Origin: Sphingopyxis sp.
Lineage (GTDB): Bacteria > Pseudomonadota > Alphaproteobacteria > Sphingomonadales > Sphingomonadaceae
NCBI GenBank assembly: GCA_013911715.1
Contig: JACEST010000115.1
Span: forward strand, 1-6,428
Length of the DNA stretch: 6,428 nucleotides
Direction: 5' to 3'
Shown: in pieces, positions 1-5,510 of the stretch
How positions within the stretch are numbered: position 1 is the stretch's first letter
Layout of the letters: every line of letters starts with the position of its first letter
Translations under genes and position numbers: made by a program
Notes under the pieces: model-generated
The model's input: only the letters and a program-made list of their open reading frames with translations
The model's database searches: none
What the model was told of the DNA's origin: nothing

Positions 1-335
1 GGCTGCTGATCGATGCGCAGCGGATTGCGGCTGCGAGCGGAGTTGCGATCGATATGGCGCTGGATGCGGTGCCGCTGTCCGACGCGTGGCACATGGTGCG
101 CGGCGGCGGGGTGGATGACCGCATTGCGGCAGCGACCATGGGCGATGATTATCAATTGCTGTTTTGTGCGGCGCCGGAGCAGGCGGAGGTGGTTGTCGCG
201 GCGGGACTGCGGCGCGGGGCGGCGCTGACGCGGGTTGGGGTGTGTAAGGACGGGAAGGGTCTGGGGTTGACGTTCGGCGGGGCAGCGGTGACGCTGCCGG
301 AGCGGTTGGGGTTTGTGCATGGCAAAAACCTCTAA
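1..335 (+). CDS. thiL: Thiamine-monophosphate kinase ThiL, C-terminal part (5' truncated by window edge)
   Basis: ThiL phosphorylates thiamine monophosphate with ATP to give thiamine diphosphate, the last step of cofactor synthesis, in the cytoplasm. Only the last 110 codons are present, with the first full codon at position 3 and TAA at 333-335; the family is usually about 300-330 residues, so about two thirds lie upstream. What is visible is the AIR-synthase-like C-terminal domain. It starts LLIDAQRIAAASGVAID, carries GDDYQLLF (the family's GG-[ED]-DYELLF motif, here with Met for the first Gly and Gln for Glu), and ends with the L-P-x-x-x-GF-x-H tail typical of ThiL. A conserved-looking frame continues unbroken to position 3, so the ATG at 54 is internal. 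Downstream hppA on the same strand matches an order I recall from sphingomonads (nusB-thiL-hppA). Element A starts 1 nt after the stop codon. The identity rests on motif and tail, since the N-terminal half cannot be checked. Confidence 0.88.
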   Translation, partial: LLIDAQRIAAASGVAIDMALDAVPLSDAWHMVRGGGVDDRIAAATMGDDYQLLFCAAPEQAEVVVAAGLRRGAALTRVGVCKDGKGLGLTFGGAAVTLPERLGFVHGKNL

Positions 336-336
336 T

Positions 337-420
337 TCCGTTCGTCTCGAGCGAAGTCGAGAGGCCGCTCGGCATGGCGCAAGGTCGATAGGTGTCTCGA
401 CTTCGCTCGACACGAACGGA
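337..420. repeat. 84-nt REP-like inverted-repeat element, copy A
   Basis: Two 26-nt arms (337-362 and 395-420) are reverse complements at 25 of 26 positions and enclose a 32-nt spacer. The one mismatch (C346 opposite C411) recurs in copy B at 5511-5594. Each arm is itself partly palindromic (CTCGA-GCGAAG-TCGAG), so the element can form one long stem or two short ones. The spacer holds a small inner stem, TCGG at 369-372 against TCGA at 385-388, closed with one G-U pair. Copy B has the same architecture, the same spacer length and 73 of 84 identical bases. The position 1 nt after the thiL stop suggests an RNA-level role such as 3'-end protection or attenuation of read-through, but there is no U-tract. 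No transposase is nearby. Confidence 0.9.
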
Positions 421-430
421 GCCAAGAGAA

Positions 431-475
431 TGTGGAGGCCAAAACCCGCGCAAAAGCGGGCTTGCCCTTGCCACA
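431..475 (+). terminator. Imperfect stem-loop downstream of thiL, possible terminator
   Basis: The core stem is CCCGC (445-449) with GCGGG (456-460), loop GCAAAA. It is extended after internal loops by GGC (437-439) with GCC (464-466), and by TGTGG (431-435) with CCACA (471-475). The sequence after it is not T-rich, so it is a weak intrinsic terminator at best. With element A just upstream it separates thiL from hppA. It could equally be a structured leader if transcription runs through. Confidence 0.35.
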
Positions 476-490
476 CTTTGCCACCATAAG
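462..490 (+). promoter_or_regulatory. hppA: Weak sigma70-like promoter candidate for hppA
   Basis: TTGCCC (462-467) and CATAAG (485-490) are separated by 17 nt; each matches four of six consensus positions. It would give a leader of about 115 nt before hppA. It overlaps the right arm of the stem-loop at 431-475. The match is weak and could be chance; an hppA promoter in this gap is expected because hairpins separate it from thiL. Confidence 0.25.
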
Positions 491-613
491 CGCGTCCGCA
501 CTGGGTCTTTCGCAACATCGCGGCCTGTTTCGTCGGCGTCACATCGCCGGGTCAGGGATAGGCTGACGTAAAAAGACGCGAGACGACCCGTCCAAGGGGA
601 AGGAAGTTTTTTC

Positions 614-2734
614 ATGAATCTGGTTTTGATCGCTCTGGCGTGTGGCTTTGTCGCCATACTCTATGGCATTTTCACCAGCCGTCAGGTGCTCAGCGCCTCG
701 GCCGGTAACGACAAAATGCAGGAAATCGCCGCCGCCATTCAGGAAGGCGCGCAGGCCTATCTCGGCCGCCAATATCGCACCATCGCCATCGTCGGCGTCG
801 TTGTGGCGGCGCTGGTCGGCGTGTTTCTCGACATTATCCCGGCCGTTGGCTTTGTCATCGGCGCGGTCTTGTCGGGCGTCGCGGGCTATATCGGGATGAA
901 CATCTCTGTTCGCGCCAACGTTCGCACGGCCGAAGCTGCGCGCGGGTCGCTTCAGGGCGGTCTGACGCTGGCGTTCCGCGCCGGGGCGATCACCGGCATG
1001 CTGGTGGCGGGGCTTGCCCTCATCGCCATCGCCGGTTTCTTCTGGTTTCTGCTCAATGTATCGCAATATGCACCCAACAGCCGCGAAGTGATTGTGGCGC
1101 TGACCGCGCTCGCGCTGGGCGCATCTTTGGTGTCGATCTTCGCACGGCTGGGCGGCGGCATCTTTACCAAGGCCGCCGACGTCGGCGCCGACCTGGTCGG
1201 CAAGGTCGAAGCGGGCATTCCCGAAGATGACCCACGCAACCCCGCCGTGATTGCCGACAATGTCGGCGACAATGTCGGCGATTGCGCCGGTATGGCGGCC
1301 GATTTGTTCGAAACCTATGTTGTCACCGTCGGCGCAACGATGGTGCTGATCGCGCTGCTCGTCACCGGGGCGGGCGACATGCTGTTGCCGCTGATGGCCT
1401 TGCCGCTGCTGATCGGCGGCGTGTGCATCGTGACGTCGATCCTGGGCACTTATTTTGTGCGCCTTGGCGGCGGCACGAACATCATGGGCGCGATGTATAA
1501 GGGCTTCATCGTCACCGCGCTGGCGTCGATCCCGGCGATCTGGTTTGCCATCGATTATGCGCTCGGCGGCATGGAAAGCACGCTGGCCTTCGGCAGCGAA
1601 GGCGCGCTTACCGAATTTACCGGTCGCACGCTTTTCTATTGCTCGCTGCTCGGTCTGGCGATCACGGGGATCATCATCTGGATCACCGAATATTACACCG
1701 GCACCAACTACCGCCCGGTTCGCAGCATCGCCAAGGCATCGGAAACGGGTCATGGCACCAACGTCATCCAGGGGCTGGCGATCAGCCTGGAATCGACCGC
1801 GCTGCCGACGCTCGTCATCTGTGCGGGTATCATCATCGCTTATCAGCTGGCGGGCCTGATCGGAATCGCCTTTGCCGCGACCGCGATGCTGGCGCTCGCC
1901 GGTATGGTCGTGGCGCTTGATGCCTATGGTCCCGTAACCGACAATGCTGGCGGCATCGCCGAAATGGCGGGCATGGAAGAAAGCGTGCGCGAAAAAACTG
2001 ACGCGCTCGACGCCGTGGGCAACACCACCAAGGCCGTGACCAAGGGCTATGCCATTGGTTCGGCGGGTCTGGCGGCGCTGGTGCTGTTCGGTACCTATAC
2101 TGCCGACATCACCGCCTATTCGGATAAGCTGGGTCTGTCCGCTCCGCTGACCTTCTCATTGTCATCGCCTTACGTGATTGTTGGCCTGCTGCTCGGCGCG
2201 CTGCTGCCCTATCTGTTCGGGGCGATGGGCATGACAGCAGTGGGCCGCGCTGCGGGCGAAGTCGTCAAGGATGTTCGCGACCAGTTCAAGAACAACCCCG
2301 GCATCATGACCTATGAAACCAAGCCGGATTACGCCCGCACGGTCGATCTGGTGACCAAAGCGGCGATCAAGGAAATGATCATTCCTTCGCTGCTGCCGGT
2401 GCTTGCGCCAATCGTCGTCTTCTTCGTCATCCGCTGGGTCGCTGGCCCGGTCGCGGCGTTTGAAGCGCTTGGCGCGCTGCTCCTCGGCGTAATCGTCGGC
2501 GGGCTGTTCGTCGCCATCTCGATGACCTCGGGCGGCGGCGCATGGGACAATGCCAAGAAATATATCGAAGACGGCAACCACGGCGGCAAGGGCAGCGAAG
2601 CTCATAAGGCCGCGGTGACCGGCGACACGGTTGGCGATCCGTACAAGGACACCGCTGGTCCGGCGGTGAACCCGATGATCAAGATCACCAATATCGTGGC
2701 GATCCTGCTGCTCGCCGCGCTTGCCCACGGCTAA
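614..2734 (+). CDS. hppA: Membrane-bound proton-translocating pyrophosphatase, K+-independent type
   Basis: This integral inner-membrane pump couples hydrolysis of pyrophosphate to phosphate with proton export to the periplasmic side. The 706-residue product matches the family (about 660-770) and is very hydrophobic, with many membrane segments; the family fold has about 16. The cytoplasmic Mg-PPi site is intact: DVGADLVGKVE at residues 189-199, DNVGDNVGDCAGMAADLFE at 215-233, DAYGPVTDNAGG at 436-447, GGGAWDNAKKYIE at 640-652, and TGDTVGDPYKDTAGP at 669-683. In NTTKAVTKGY (470-479), Lys473 and Thr476 occupy the two positions that separate K+-independent enzymes from K+-dependent ones, which have Ala and usually Gly. 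Characterised Na+-pumping members are K+-dependent, so proton transport is the better call. An AGGA Shine-Dalgarno at 601-604 lies 9 nt before the ATG. A strong hairpin follows the TAA. Confidence 0.97.
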   Translation: MNLVLIALACGFVAILYGIFTSRQVLSASAGNDKMQEIAAAIQEGAQAYLGRQYRTIAIVGVVVAALVGVFLDIIPAVGFVIGAVLSGVAGYIGMNISVRANVRTAEAARGSLQGGLTLAFRAGAITGMLVAGLALIAIAGFFWFLLNVSQYAPNSREVIVALTALALGASLVSIFARLGGGIFTKAADVGADLVGKVEAGIPEDDPRNPAVIADNVGDNVGDCAGMAADLFETYVVTVGATMVLIALLVTGAGDMLLPLMALPLLIGGVCIVTSILGTYFVRLGGGTNIMGAMYKGFIVTALASIPAIWFAIDYALGGMESTLAFGSEGALTEFTGRTLFYCSLLGLAITGIIIWITEYYTGTNYRPVRSIAKASETGHGTNVIQGLAISLESTALPTLVICAGIIIAYQLAGLIGIAFAATAMLALAGMVVALDAYGPVTDNAGGIAEMAGMEESVREKTDALDAVGNTTKAVTKGYAIGSAGLAALVLFGTYTADITAYSDKLGLSAPLTFSLSSPYVIVGLLLGALLPYLFGAMGMTAVGRAAGEVVKDVRDQFKNNPGIMTYETKPDYARTVDLVTKAAIKEMIIPSLLPVLAPIVVFFVIRWVAGPVAAFEALGALLLGVIVGGLFVAISMTSGGGAWDNAKKYIEDGNHGGKGSEAHKAAVTGDTVGDPYKDTAGPAVNPMIKITNIVAILLLAALAHG

Positions 2735-2763
2735 GCAAATACGGACGCGTTGGCGTTATCCTG

Positions 2764-2803
2764 CAGGGCTCCGGCGGAACAACCGCCGGGGCCCTGTTCC
2801 GTT
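2764..2803 (+). terminator. Hairpin terminator of hppA
   Basis: Arms 2764-2777 and 2783-2796 form a 14-bp GC-rich stem with a single G-T wobble and an AACAA loop, starting 29 nt after the hppA stop. The tail (TTCCGTT) is only moderately T-rich, so termination may be partial. The core GGCGG/CCGCC stem is shared with the terminator at 3675-3704. Confidence 0.75.
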
Positions 2804-2835
2804 ATGGGACAGAAATGCAGGCAAAATCCGCCGCT

Positions 2836-2858
2836 TTGGTTGACTCAAGGTTAACCAA
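2836..2858. promoter_or_regulatory. Operator-like dyad upstream of the PEP-CTERM gene
   Basis: TTGGTT (2836-2841) and AACCAA (2853-2858) are perfect inverted arms 11 nt apart, extended to 7 of 8 when the next two inner bases of each arm are counted. The same stretch also reads as a near tandem repeat, GGTTGACTCAA then GGTTAACCAA. It contains TTGACT (2840-2845), a good -35 box, but no convincing -10 lies 16-18 nt downstream. The site lies in the only gap (2804-2935) where this gene's promoter can be. A regulator-binding site is possible; none is identified. Confidence 0.35.
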
Positions 2859-2924
2859 CTGCGACGTTCCGGCACCAAAAAATAACTGTCGCGATTCGCT
2901 GGCTTCCCTTTGGATTCCATATTT

Positions 2925-2928
2925 GGAG
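2925..2928 (+). promoter_or_regulatory. Shine-Dalgarno that places the PEP-CTERM protein start at 2936
   Basis: GGAG at 2925-2928 lies 7 nt before the ATG at 2936, and only 4 nt before the adjacent in-frame TTG at 2933. The ATG is therefore the better start. Confidence 0.7.
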
Positions 2929-2935
2929 ACGTTTG

Positions 2936-3649
2936 ATGCGCCGCTTTTTGCTGACCTCCGCCGCTATCGCCGCCTTTGCTGCGCTGCCGGCCCATGCCGC
3001 CGAAGTATTTTCCGATGGTTTTGAGGGCGATCCGTCCAACGCGCTCAACGTCAATCCGCTGGCCAACTGGACTGTCACCGGCAACGTCGATGTTGTGGCG
3101 AACCCGAACGGTTTTGGCATCAATGTGACACCCGATGCGTCGGGCAATGTCGTCGACCTCGACGGTTCGCCGGGGCCGGGTGAGATTACCACGAAGGACA
3201 GTTTTGTTTTTAACGCTGGTGACCTCGTTACCTTGTCTTTCGTGCTCGGTGGCAGCCAGCGGAACAATGGCAACAATGACTGGTTTACTCGCTTCATATT
3301 CAGCGACCCGACCGGCGTGGCCAACGGGCAAGGGACCGGATTATTGGGCGTATTTGCGCCGGTGAATGGGCTAATCGGTCCCACCTACACGCTTGGCGGC
3401 ATTATCGGTGCAACCGCGCCGTTCACAACGTCGACCTACTCTTTTCGCGCAACTACTGCTGGTTCGTTGAAGCTGGCCTTCGGCACCACTAGCCGCGACA
3501 ATATCGGACCATTGCTCGACAATGTTTCGCTGAGCATAGGCGCGGTTCCTGAACCGGCCACATGGGCGATGATGATCATGGGATTTGGCCTGATTGGCAG
3601 CGCATTGCGCAGCCGCAAGCCCGCAACGGTGCGTTTTGCGACCGCCTGA
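2936..3649 (+). CDS. Secreted PEPxxWA-CTERM sorting-domain protein of unknown function
   Basis: The predicted exported protein has 237 residues. Residues 1-21 form a classic signal peptide: RR, a hydrophobic Ala/Leu-rich core, then AHA before the likely cleavage site. Residues 22-200 look like an all-beta, Gly/Asn/Thr-rich domain with FEG, NWTVTGNVDVV, VDLDGSPGPG and a late LDNVSL, a pattern seen in carbohydrate-binding-like or DUF642-like PEP-CTERM proteins. The C-terminus has the sorting tripartite: VPEPATWA at 204-211, a hydrophobic helix with MGFGLIGSAL, then Arg/Lys-rich RSRK at 225-228. In the known model an exosortase recognises this tail at the inner membrane and the protein goes to the outer surface or extracellular matrix, often with exopolysaccharide. 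No exosortase or polysaccharide gene is in view. The gene stands alone between two terminators. Export and the sorting signal are well supported; the substrate and role are unknown. Confidence 0.92.
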   Translation: MRRFLLTSAAIAAFAALPAHAAEVFSDGFEGDPSNALNVNPLANWTVTGNVDVVANPNGFGINVTPDASGNVVDLDGSPGPGEITTKDSFVFNAGDLVTLSFVLGGSQRNNGNNDWFTRFIFSDPTGVANGQGTGLLGVFAPVNGLIGPTYTLGGIIGATAPFTTSTYSFRATTAGSLKLAFGTTSRDNIGPLLDNVSLSIGAVPEPATWAMMIMGFGLIGSALRSRKPATVRFATA

Positions 3650-3674
3650 CCAAATTGCCCTCATCAACTGCTAG

Positions 3675-3704
3675 ACCCCGGCGGAGCGATCCGCCGGGGT
3701 TTTT
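3675..3704 (+). terminator. Rho-independent terminator of the PEP-CTERM gene
   Basis: A perfect 11-bp stem (3675-3685 with 3690-3700), a GCGA tetraloop and a run of five T (3700-3704) begin 25 nt after the stop codon. This is the best canonical intrinsic terminator in the window. Confidence 0.92.
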
Positions 3705-3851
3705 CGCTTCCATTCGCTCGCCCGAGTTCGCTGCGAAGTCCCGGCGCTATTGACTAGGCCGGCATACTGAACCGCCCATTCCAATGCGCGTGGCCCGGGC
3801 GCACGGGGAGGGTCGGCGTGGTCAGCCGGGCACTTCGAATCTCCGCAAAAC

Positions 3852-3875
3852 TGCCATTCCCACACGGGGGTGGCA
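3852..3875. promoter_or_regulatory. 10-bp dyad overlapping the -35 zone of the carD promoter
   Basis: TGCCATTCCC (3852-3861) and GGGGGTGGCA (3866-3875) pair over 10 positions, eight Watson-Crick and two G-T, around an ACAC loop. The right arm covers the place where a -35 box would sit for the -10 at 3894-3899. It lies upstream of the expected transcription start, so it is more likely a DNA site (operator) than an RNA hairpin. The binding protein is not identified. Confidence 0.4.
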
Positions 3876-3899
3876 TATTTGTTGCGAATCTGTTATAAT
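3871..3899 (+). promoter_or_regulatory. carD: Extended -10 promoter, probably for carD
   Basis: TGTTATAAT at 3891-3899 is a full-consensus TATAAT preceded by the TG of an extended -10. The -35 position 17 nt upstream reads TGGCAT (3871-3876), a poor match, as is common with extended -10 promoters. Transcription would start near 3905-3907, giving a carD leader of about 165 nt. Confidence 0.6.
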
Positions 3900-3992
3900 C
3901 GATGCCAACGCTGGGATTGGTGCGTGCCGGTCCGAACGCTTTGGAGCCCCCTCGCTTGCTATCCTGACCCGCTGTTGTCCGCAATGCCCAAA

Positions 3993-4015
3993 CCGGTGCT
4001 GAACCCAGCATCCGG
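3993..4015 (+). other. Stem-loop in the carD leader
   Basis: CCGGTGCTG (3993-4001) pairs with CAGCA and CCGG (4006-4010, 4012-4015) with one bulged T at 4011 and an AACC loop: nine base pairs about 57 nt before the carD start. There is no T-run after it, so it is not a terminator. Its role, if any, is unknown. Confidence 0.35.
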
Positions 4016-4059
4016 CGCAATGACCGCACAACTTAGCGCACAGGCCAGCCAGCCAGACG

Positions 4060-4065
4060 AAAGGA
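4060..4065 (+). promoter_or_regulatory. carD: Shine-Dalgarno that fixes the carD start at 4072
   Basis: AAAGGA at 4060-4065 lies 6 nt before the ATG at 4072. The in-frame TTG at 4066 directly abuts it and is too close to be used. Confidence 0.8.
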
Positions 4066-4071
4066 TTGCGG

Positions 4072-4599
4072 ATGTCCGCCAATTTTCTGTTCGATGTCGG
4101 TGATTATGTTGTTTATCCCAAGCATGGCGTGGGCCGCGTGATCGAACTGCAAAAGTCCGAAATCGCCGGCATGCAGCTCGAACTTTATGTGCTGCGTTTC
4201 GAAAAAGAAAAAATGACGCTGCGCGTTCCCACCAACAAGGCCGAAAGCGTCGGCATGCGCAAGCTGTCGTCGGACAAGACGCTGAAGGAAGCGCTGCAGG
4301 TGCTGACCACCAAGCCGCGCGTCAAGCGCACCATGTGGTCGCGCCGCGCGCAGGAATATGAAGCGAAGATCAATTCGGGCGATCTGGTGTCGATTGCCGA
4401 GGTGACGCGCGATCTGTTCCGCGCCGACGACCAGCCCGAGCAGAGCTATTCGGAGCGCCAGATTTTCGAAGCTGCCTCCAGCCGCCTCGCGCGCGAACTC
4501 GCCGCGATGGAGGAAACCGATGAGAAGACGGCGCAGGCCAAGCTGCTTCAGATCCTCAACGAGCATGCGCCGCTTTATTATGTCGAGAAAGTGGTCTGA
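4072..4599 (+). CDS. carD: CarD/CdnL family RNA polymerase-binding transcription regulator
   Basis: This family binds the RNA polymerase beta subunit and stabilises the open promoter complex, notably at rRNA and other housekeeping promoters; in Caulobacter the homologue is CdnL. The 175-residue protein has the usual layout. An N-terminal Tudor-like polymerase-interacting domain covers about residues 5-60 (FDVGDYVVYPKHGVGRV at 7-23, then LELYVLRFEKEKMTLRVP at 36-53). A helical C-terminal DNA-binding domain runs from about 65 to 170. Trp89 in KRTMWSRRAQEYEAKI is the conserved tryptophan that in characterised CarD proteins wedges into the upstream edge of the -10 bubble. The ATG at 4072 is chosen over the TTG at 4066 by ribosome-site spacing. 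The gene appears monocistronic, with its own extended -10 promoter, a long leader and a terminator directly downstream. It converges on truA. The symbol carD is used for the family; cdnL would be equally apt. Confidence 0.95.
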   Translation: MSANFLFDVGDYVVYPKHGVGRVIELQKSEIAGMQLELYVLRFEKEKMTLRVPTNKAESVGMRKLSSDKTLKEALQVLTTKPRVKRTMWSRRAQEYEAKINSGDLVSIAEVTRDLFRADDQPEQSYSERQIFEAASSRLARELAAMEETDEKTAQAKLLQILNEHAPLYYVEKVV

Positions 4600-4631
4600 G
4601 CGGATCGCCGCTTCGACCATGAAATGACAAG

Positions 4632-4660
4632 GGGCGGTGCCGCAAGGTGCCGCCCTTTTT
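4632..4660 (+). terminator. Rho-independent terminator of carD
   Basis: Arms 4632-4641 and 4646-4655 form a 10-bp stem with two G-U pairs, capped by a GNRA-type GCAA tetraloop and followed by five T (4656-4660). It starts 33 nt after the carD stop. Its T-run directly abuts the left arm of the inverted repeat at 4661-4752. Confidence 0.88.
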
Positions 4661-4752
4661 CGTCGCCCCTGCGCAGGCAGGGGCCTCAGGAGGTCTTGTG
4701 CCGCCCGTTGAGCTTGCGCCTGCTTGTGGCCCCTGCCTGCGCAGGGGCGACG
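4661..4752. repeat. 92-nt element with perfect 25-bp inverted repeat (element C), between convergent genes
   Basis: Arms 4661-4685 and 4728-4752 are perfect reverse complements (25 of 25), flanking a 42-nt spacer. Each arm is internally palindromic: GCCCCTG-CGCAGG-CAGGGGC, including the 10-bp palindrome CCTGCGCAGG. The sequence is unrelated to the elements at 337-420 and 5511-5594, but the design is the same. It begins directly after the carD T-run and ends 9 nt from the truA stop (4764). For truA it could act as a 3'-end hairpin or Rho-independent-like barrier, although no T-run lies on that side. I recall similar GC-rich repeats in sphingomonad intergenic regions; copy number cannot be judged here. 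Confidence 0.9.
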
Positions 4753-4761
4753 GGTCAGGCG

Positions 4762-5499
4762 TCAATAGCGCGCACCCACAAAATACAGCCCATCGGGCGG
4801 CGCATTGAGCCCCAGCGCCTGCCGGTCGGCCGCCACCAGCGCAGCGCGCAGATCGTCCGCAGTCCAGCGCCCATTGCCGACCTGTACCAGCGACCCGACC
4901 ATTGATCGCACCTGATGGTGCAGGAAACTGCGCGCGGCTGCGCTGACGATGATTTCGTCGCCGTCGCGCTCCACATCGAGCCGGTCGAGCGTCTTGACCG
5001 GGCTGTCGGCCTGGCAATGCGCCGAACGGAAGGTGGTGAAATCATGGTTGCCGACGAGCAACTGCGCGGCGCTATGCATCGCATCGGCATTGAGCAATTG
5101 CCCCACCTGCCAGCACAGCCCCTTGTCGAAGGTCAGCGGCGCGCGGCGGTTGACGATGCGGTAGAGATATTCGCGCCCGATGCACGAAAAGCGCGCGTGC
5201 CAATCGTCGGCCACTGCCTCGCACGCCAACACCGCGACCGGCGCGGGCCGCAGCTGCGCGTTCAATGCCTCCATCAACCGGAAGGCCCCGCGTGGAAAGT
5301 CGAGATCGACATGCGCGCGCATCGCGATGGCGTGTACGCCCGCGTCGGTGCGCCCCGCGCTGTACACCAGCGCTTCCGCTCCAATGATCCGCGCCAGCGC
5401 CTCTTCGACCACCTGCTGCACGCTCGGCCCATGCGCCTGCCGCTGCCAGCCCATATAGGGGCGGCCATCATATTCGAGAGTGAGCGCGAAGCGGGTCAT
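4762..5499 (-). CDS. truA: tRNA pseudouridine(38-40) synthase TruA
   Basis: TruA isomerises uridines 38, 39 and 40 of the tRNA anticodon stem-loop to pseudouridine, which supports accurate translation. The 245-residue protein has the usual family length. It begins with RFALTLEYDGRPYMGWQRQ and has the catalytic motif YSAGRTDAGVHA with the nucleophilic Asp at residue 52 (equivalent to Asp60 in E. coli). It continues with WHARFSCIGREYLYRI, the HDFTTFRSA stretch, and SFLHHQVRSMVGSLVQVGNG near the C-terminus, ending DGLYFVGARY. All signature segments are intact. The ATG at 5499 is supported by AAGGGA at 5504-5509. The gene lies 101 nt after fmt on the same strand, a pairing common in alphaproteobacteria, so co-transcription is likely. 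The gap is almost filled by element B, whose stem ends next to the ribosome site. Confidence 0.97.
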   Translation of the reverse strand: MTRFALTLEYDGRPYMGWQRQAHGPSVQQVVEEALARIIGAEALVYSAGRTDAGVHAIAMRAHVDLDFPRGAFRLMEALNAQLRPAPVAVLACEAVADDWHARFSCIGREYLYRIVNRRAPLTFDKGLCWQVGQLLNADAMHSAAQLLVGNHDFTTFRSAHCQADSPVKTLDRLDVERDGDEIIVSAAARSFLHHQVRSMVGSLVQVGNGRWTADDLRAALVAADRQALGLNAPPDGLYFVGARY

Positions 5500-5503
5500 A
5501 ATT

Positions 5504-5509
5504 TCCCTT
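5504..5509 (-). promoter_or_regulatory. truA: truA Shine-Dalgarno adjacent to the element B stem
   Basis: Read on the minus strand, AAGGGA lies 4 nt before the truA ATG. The base of the element B stem ends at 5511, leaving one nucleotide between stem and ribosome site. Folding of the element in the fmt-truA mRNA could therefore affect ribosome access. Confidence 0.7.
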
Positions 5510-5510
5510 A

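Larger units (their letters stand above)
3705..4071 (+). other. 367-nt gene-free region: carD promoter and leader
   Basis: No credible coding sequence was found on either strand; the short open frames here lack ribosome binding sites or run into carD out of frame. The region holds a dyad at 3852-3875, an extended -10 box at 3891-3899, a leader hairpin at 3993-4015, and three tandem GCCA units at 4044-4055 just before the carD ribosome site. The first 145 nt (3705-3850) show only minor palindromes, such as GCCCGGGC at 3793-3800, and nothing I can name. Confidence 0.6.

Noticed and set aside
539..1753. 404-codon open frame on the minus strand opposite hppA
   Set aside because: It is antisense to a clearly conserved pump. 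Its product is rich in Arg, His, Asp and Gln with no recognisable domain, as expected from the complement of GC-rich codons.
2162..2728. 188-codon minus-strand open frame opposite the 3' part of hppA
   Set aside because: Same reason: low-complexity Arg/His/Asp-rich translation antisense to conserved hppA motifs.
2776..2803. GGAAC ... CGTT pair resembling an alphaproteobacterial EcfG (general stress) promoter upstream of the PEP-CTERM gene
   Set aside because: The spacer is 19 nt, against the usual 16-17, and the bases are part of the hppA terminator hairpin; probably chance.
3902..3967. 21-codon ATG open frame at the start of the carD leader (MPTLGLVRAGPN...), considered as a leader peptide
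   Set aside because: Its ATG would lie at or before the predicted transcription start and has no ribosome site; the peptide shows no run of regulatory codons.
4066..4068. TTG at 4066 as the carD start
   Set aside because: It abuts the AAAGGA ribosome site with no spacing; the ATG at 4072 is spaced correctly and gives the normal family N-terminus.
3870..4103. 77-codon plus-strand open frame overlapping the carD start
   Set aside because: It starts at a non-ATG codon upstream of the promoter -10, has no ribosome site, and runs into carD out of frame.
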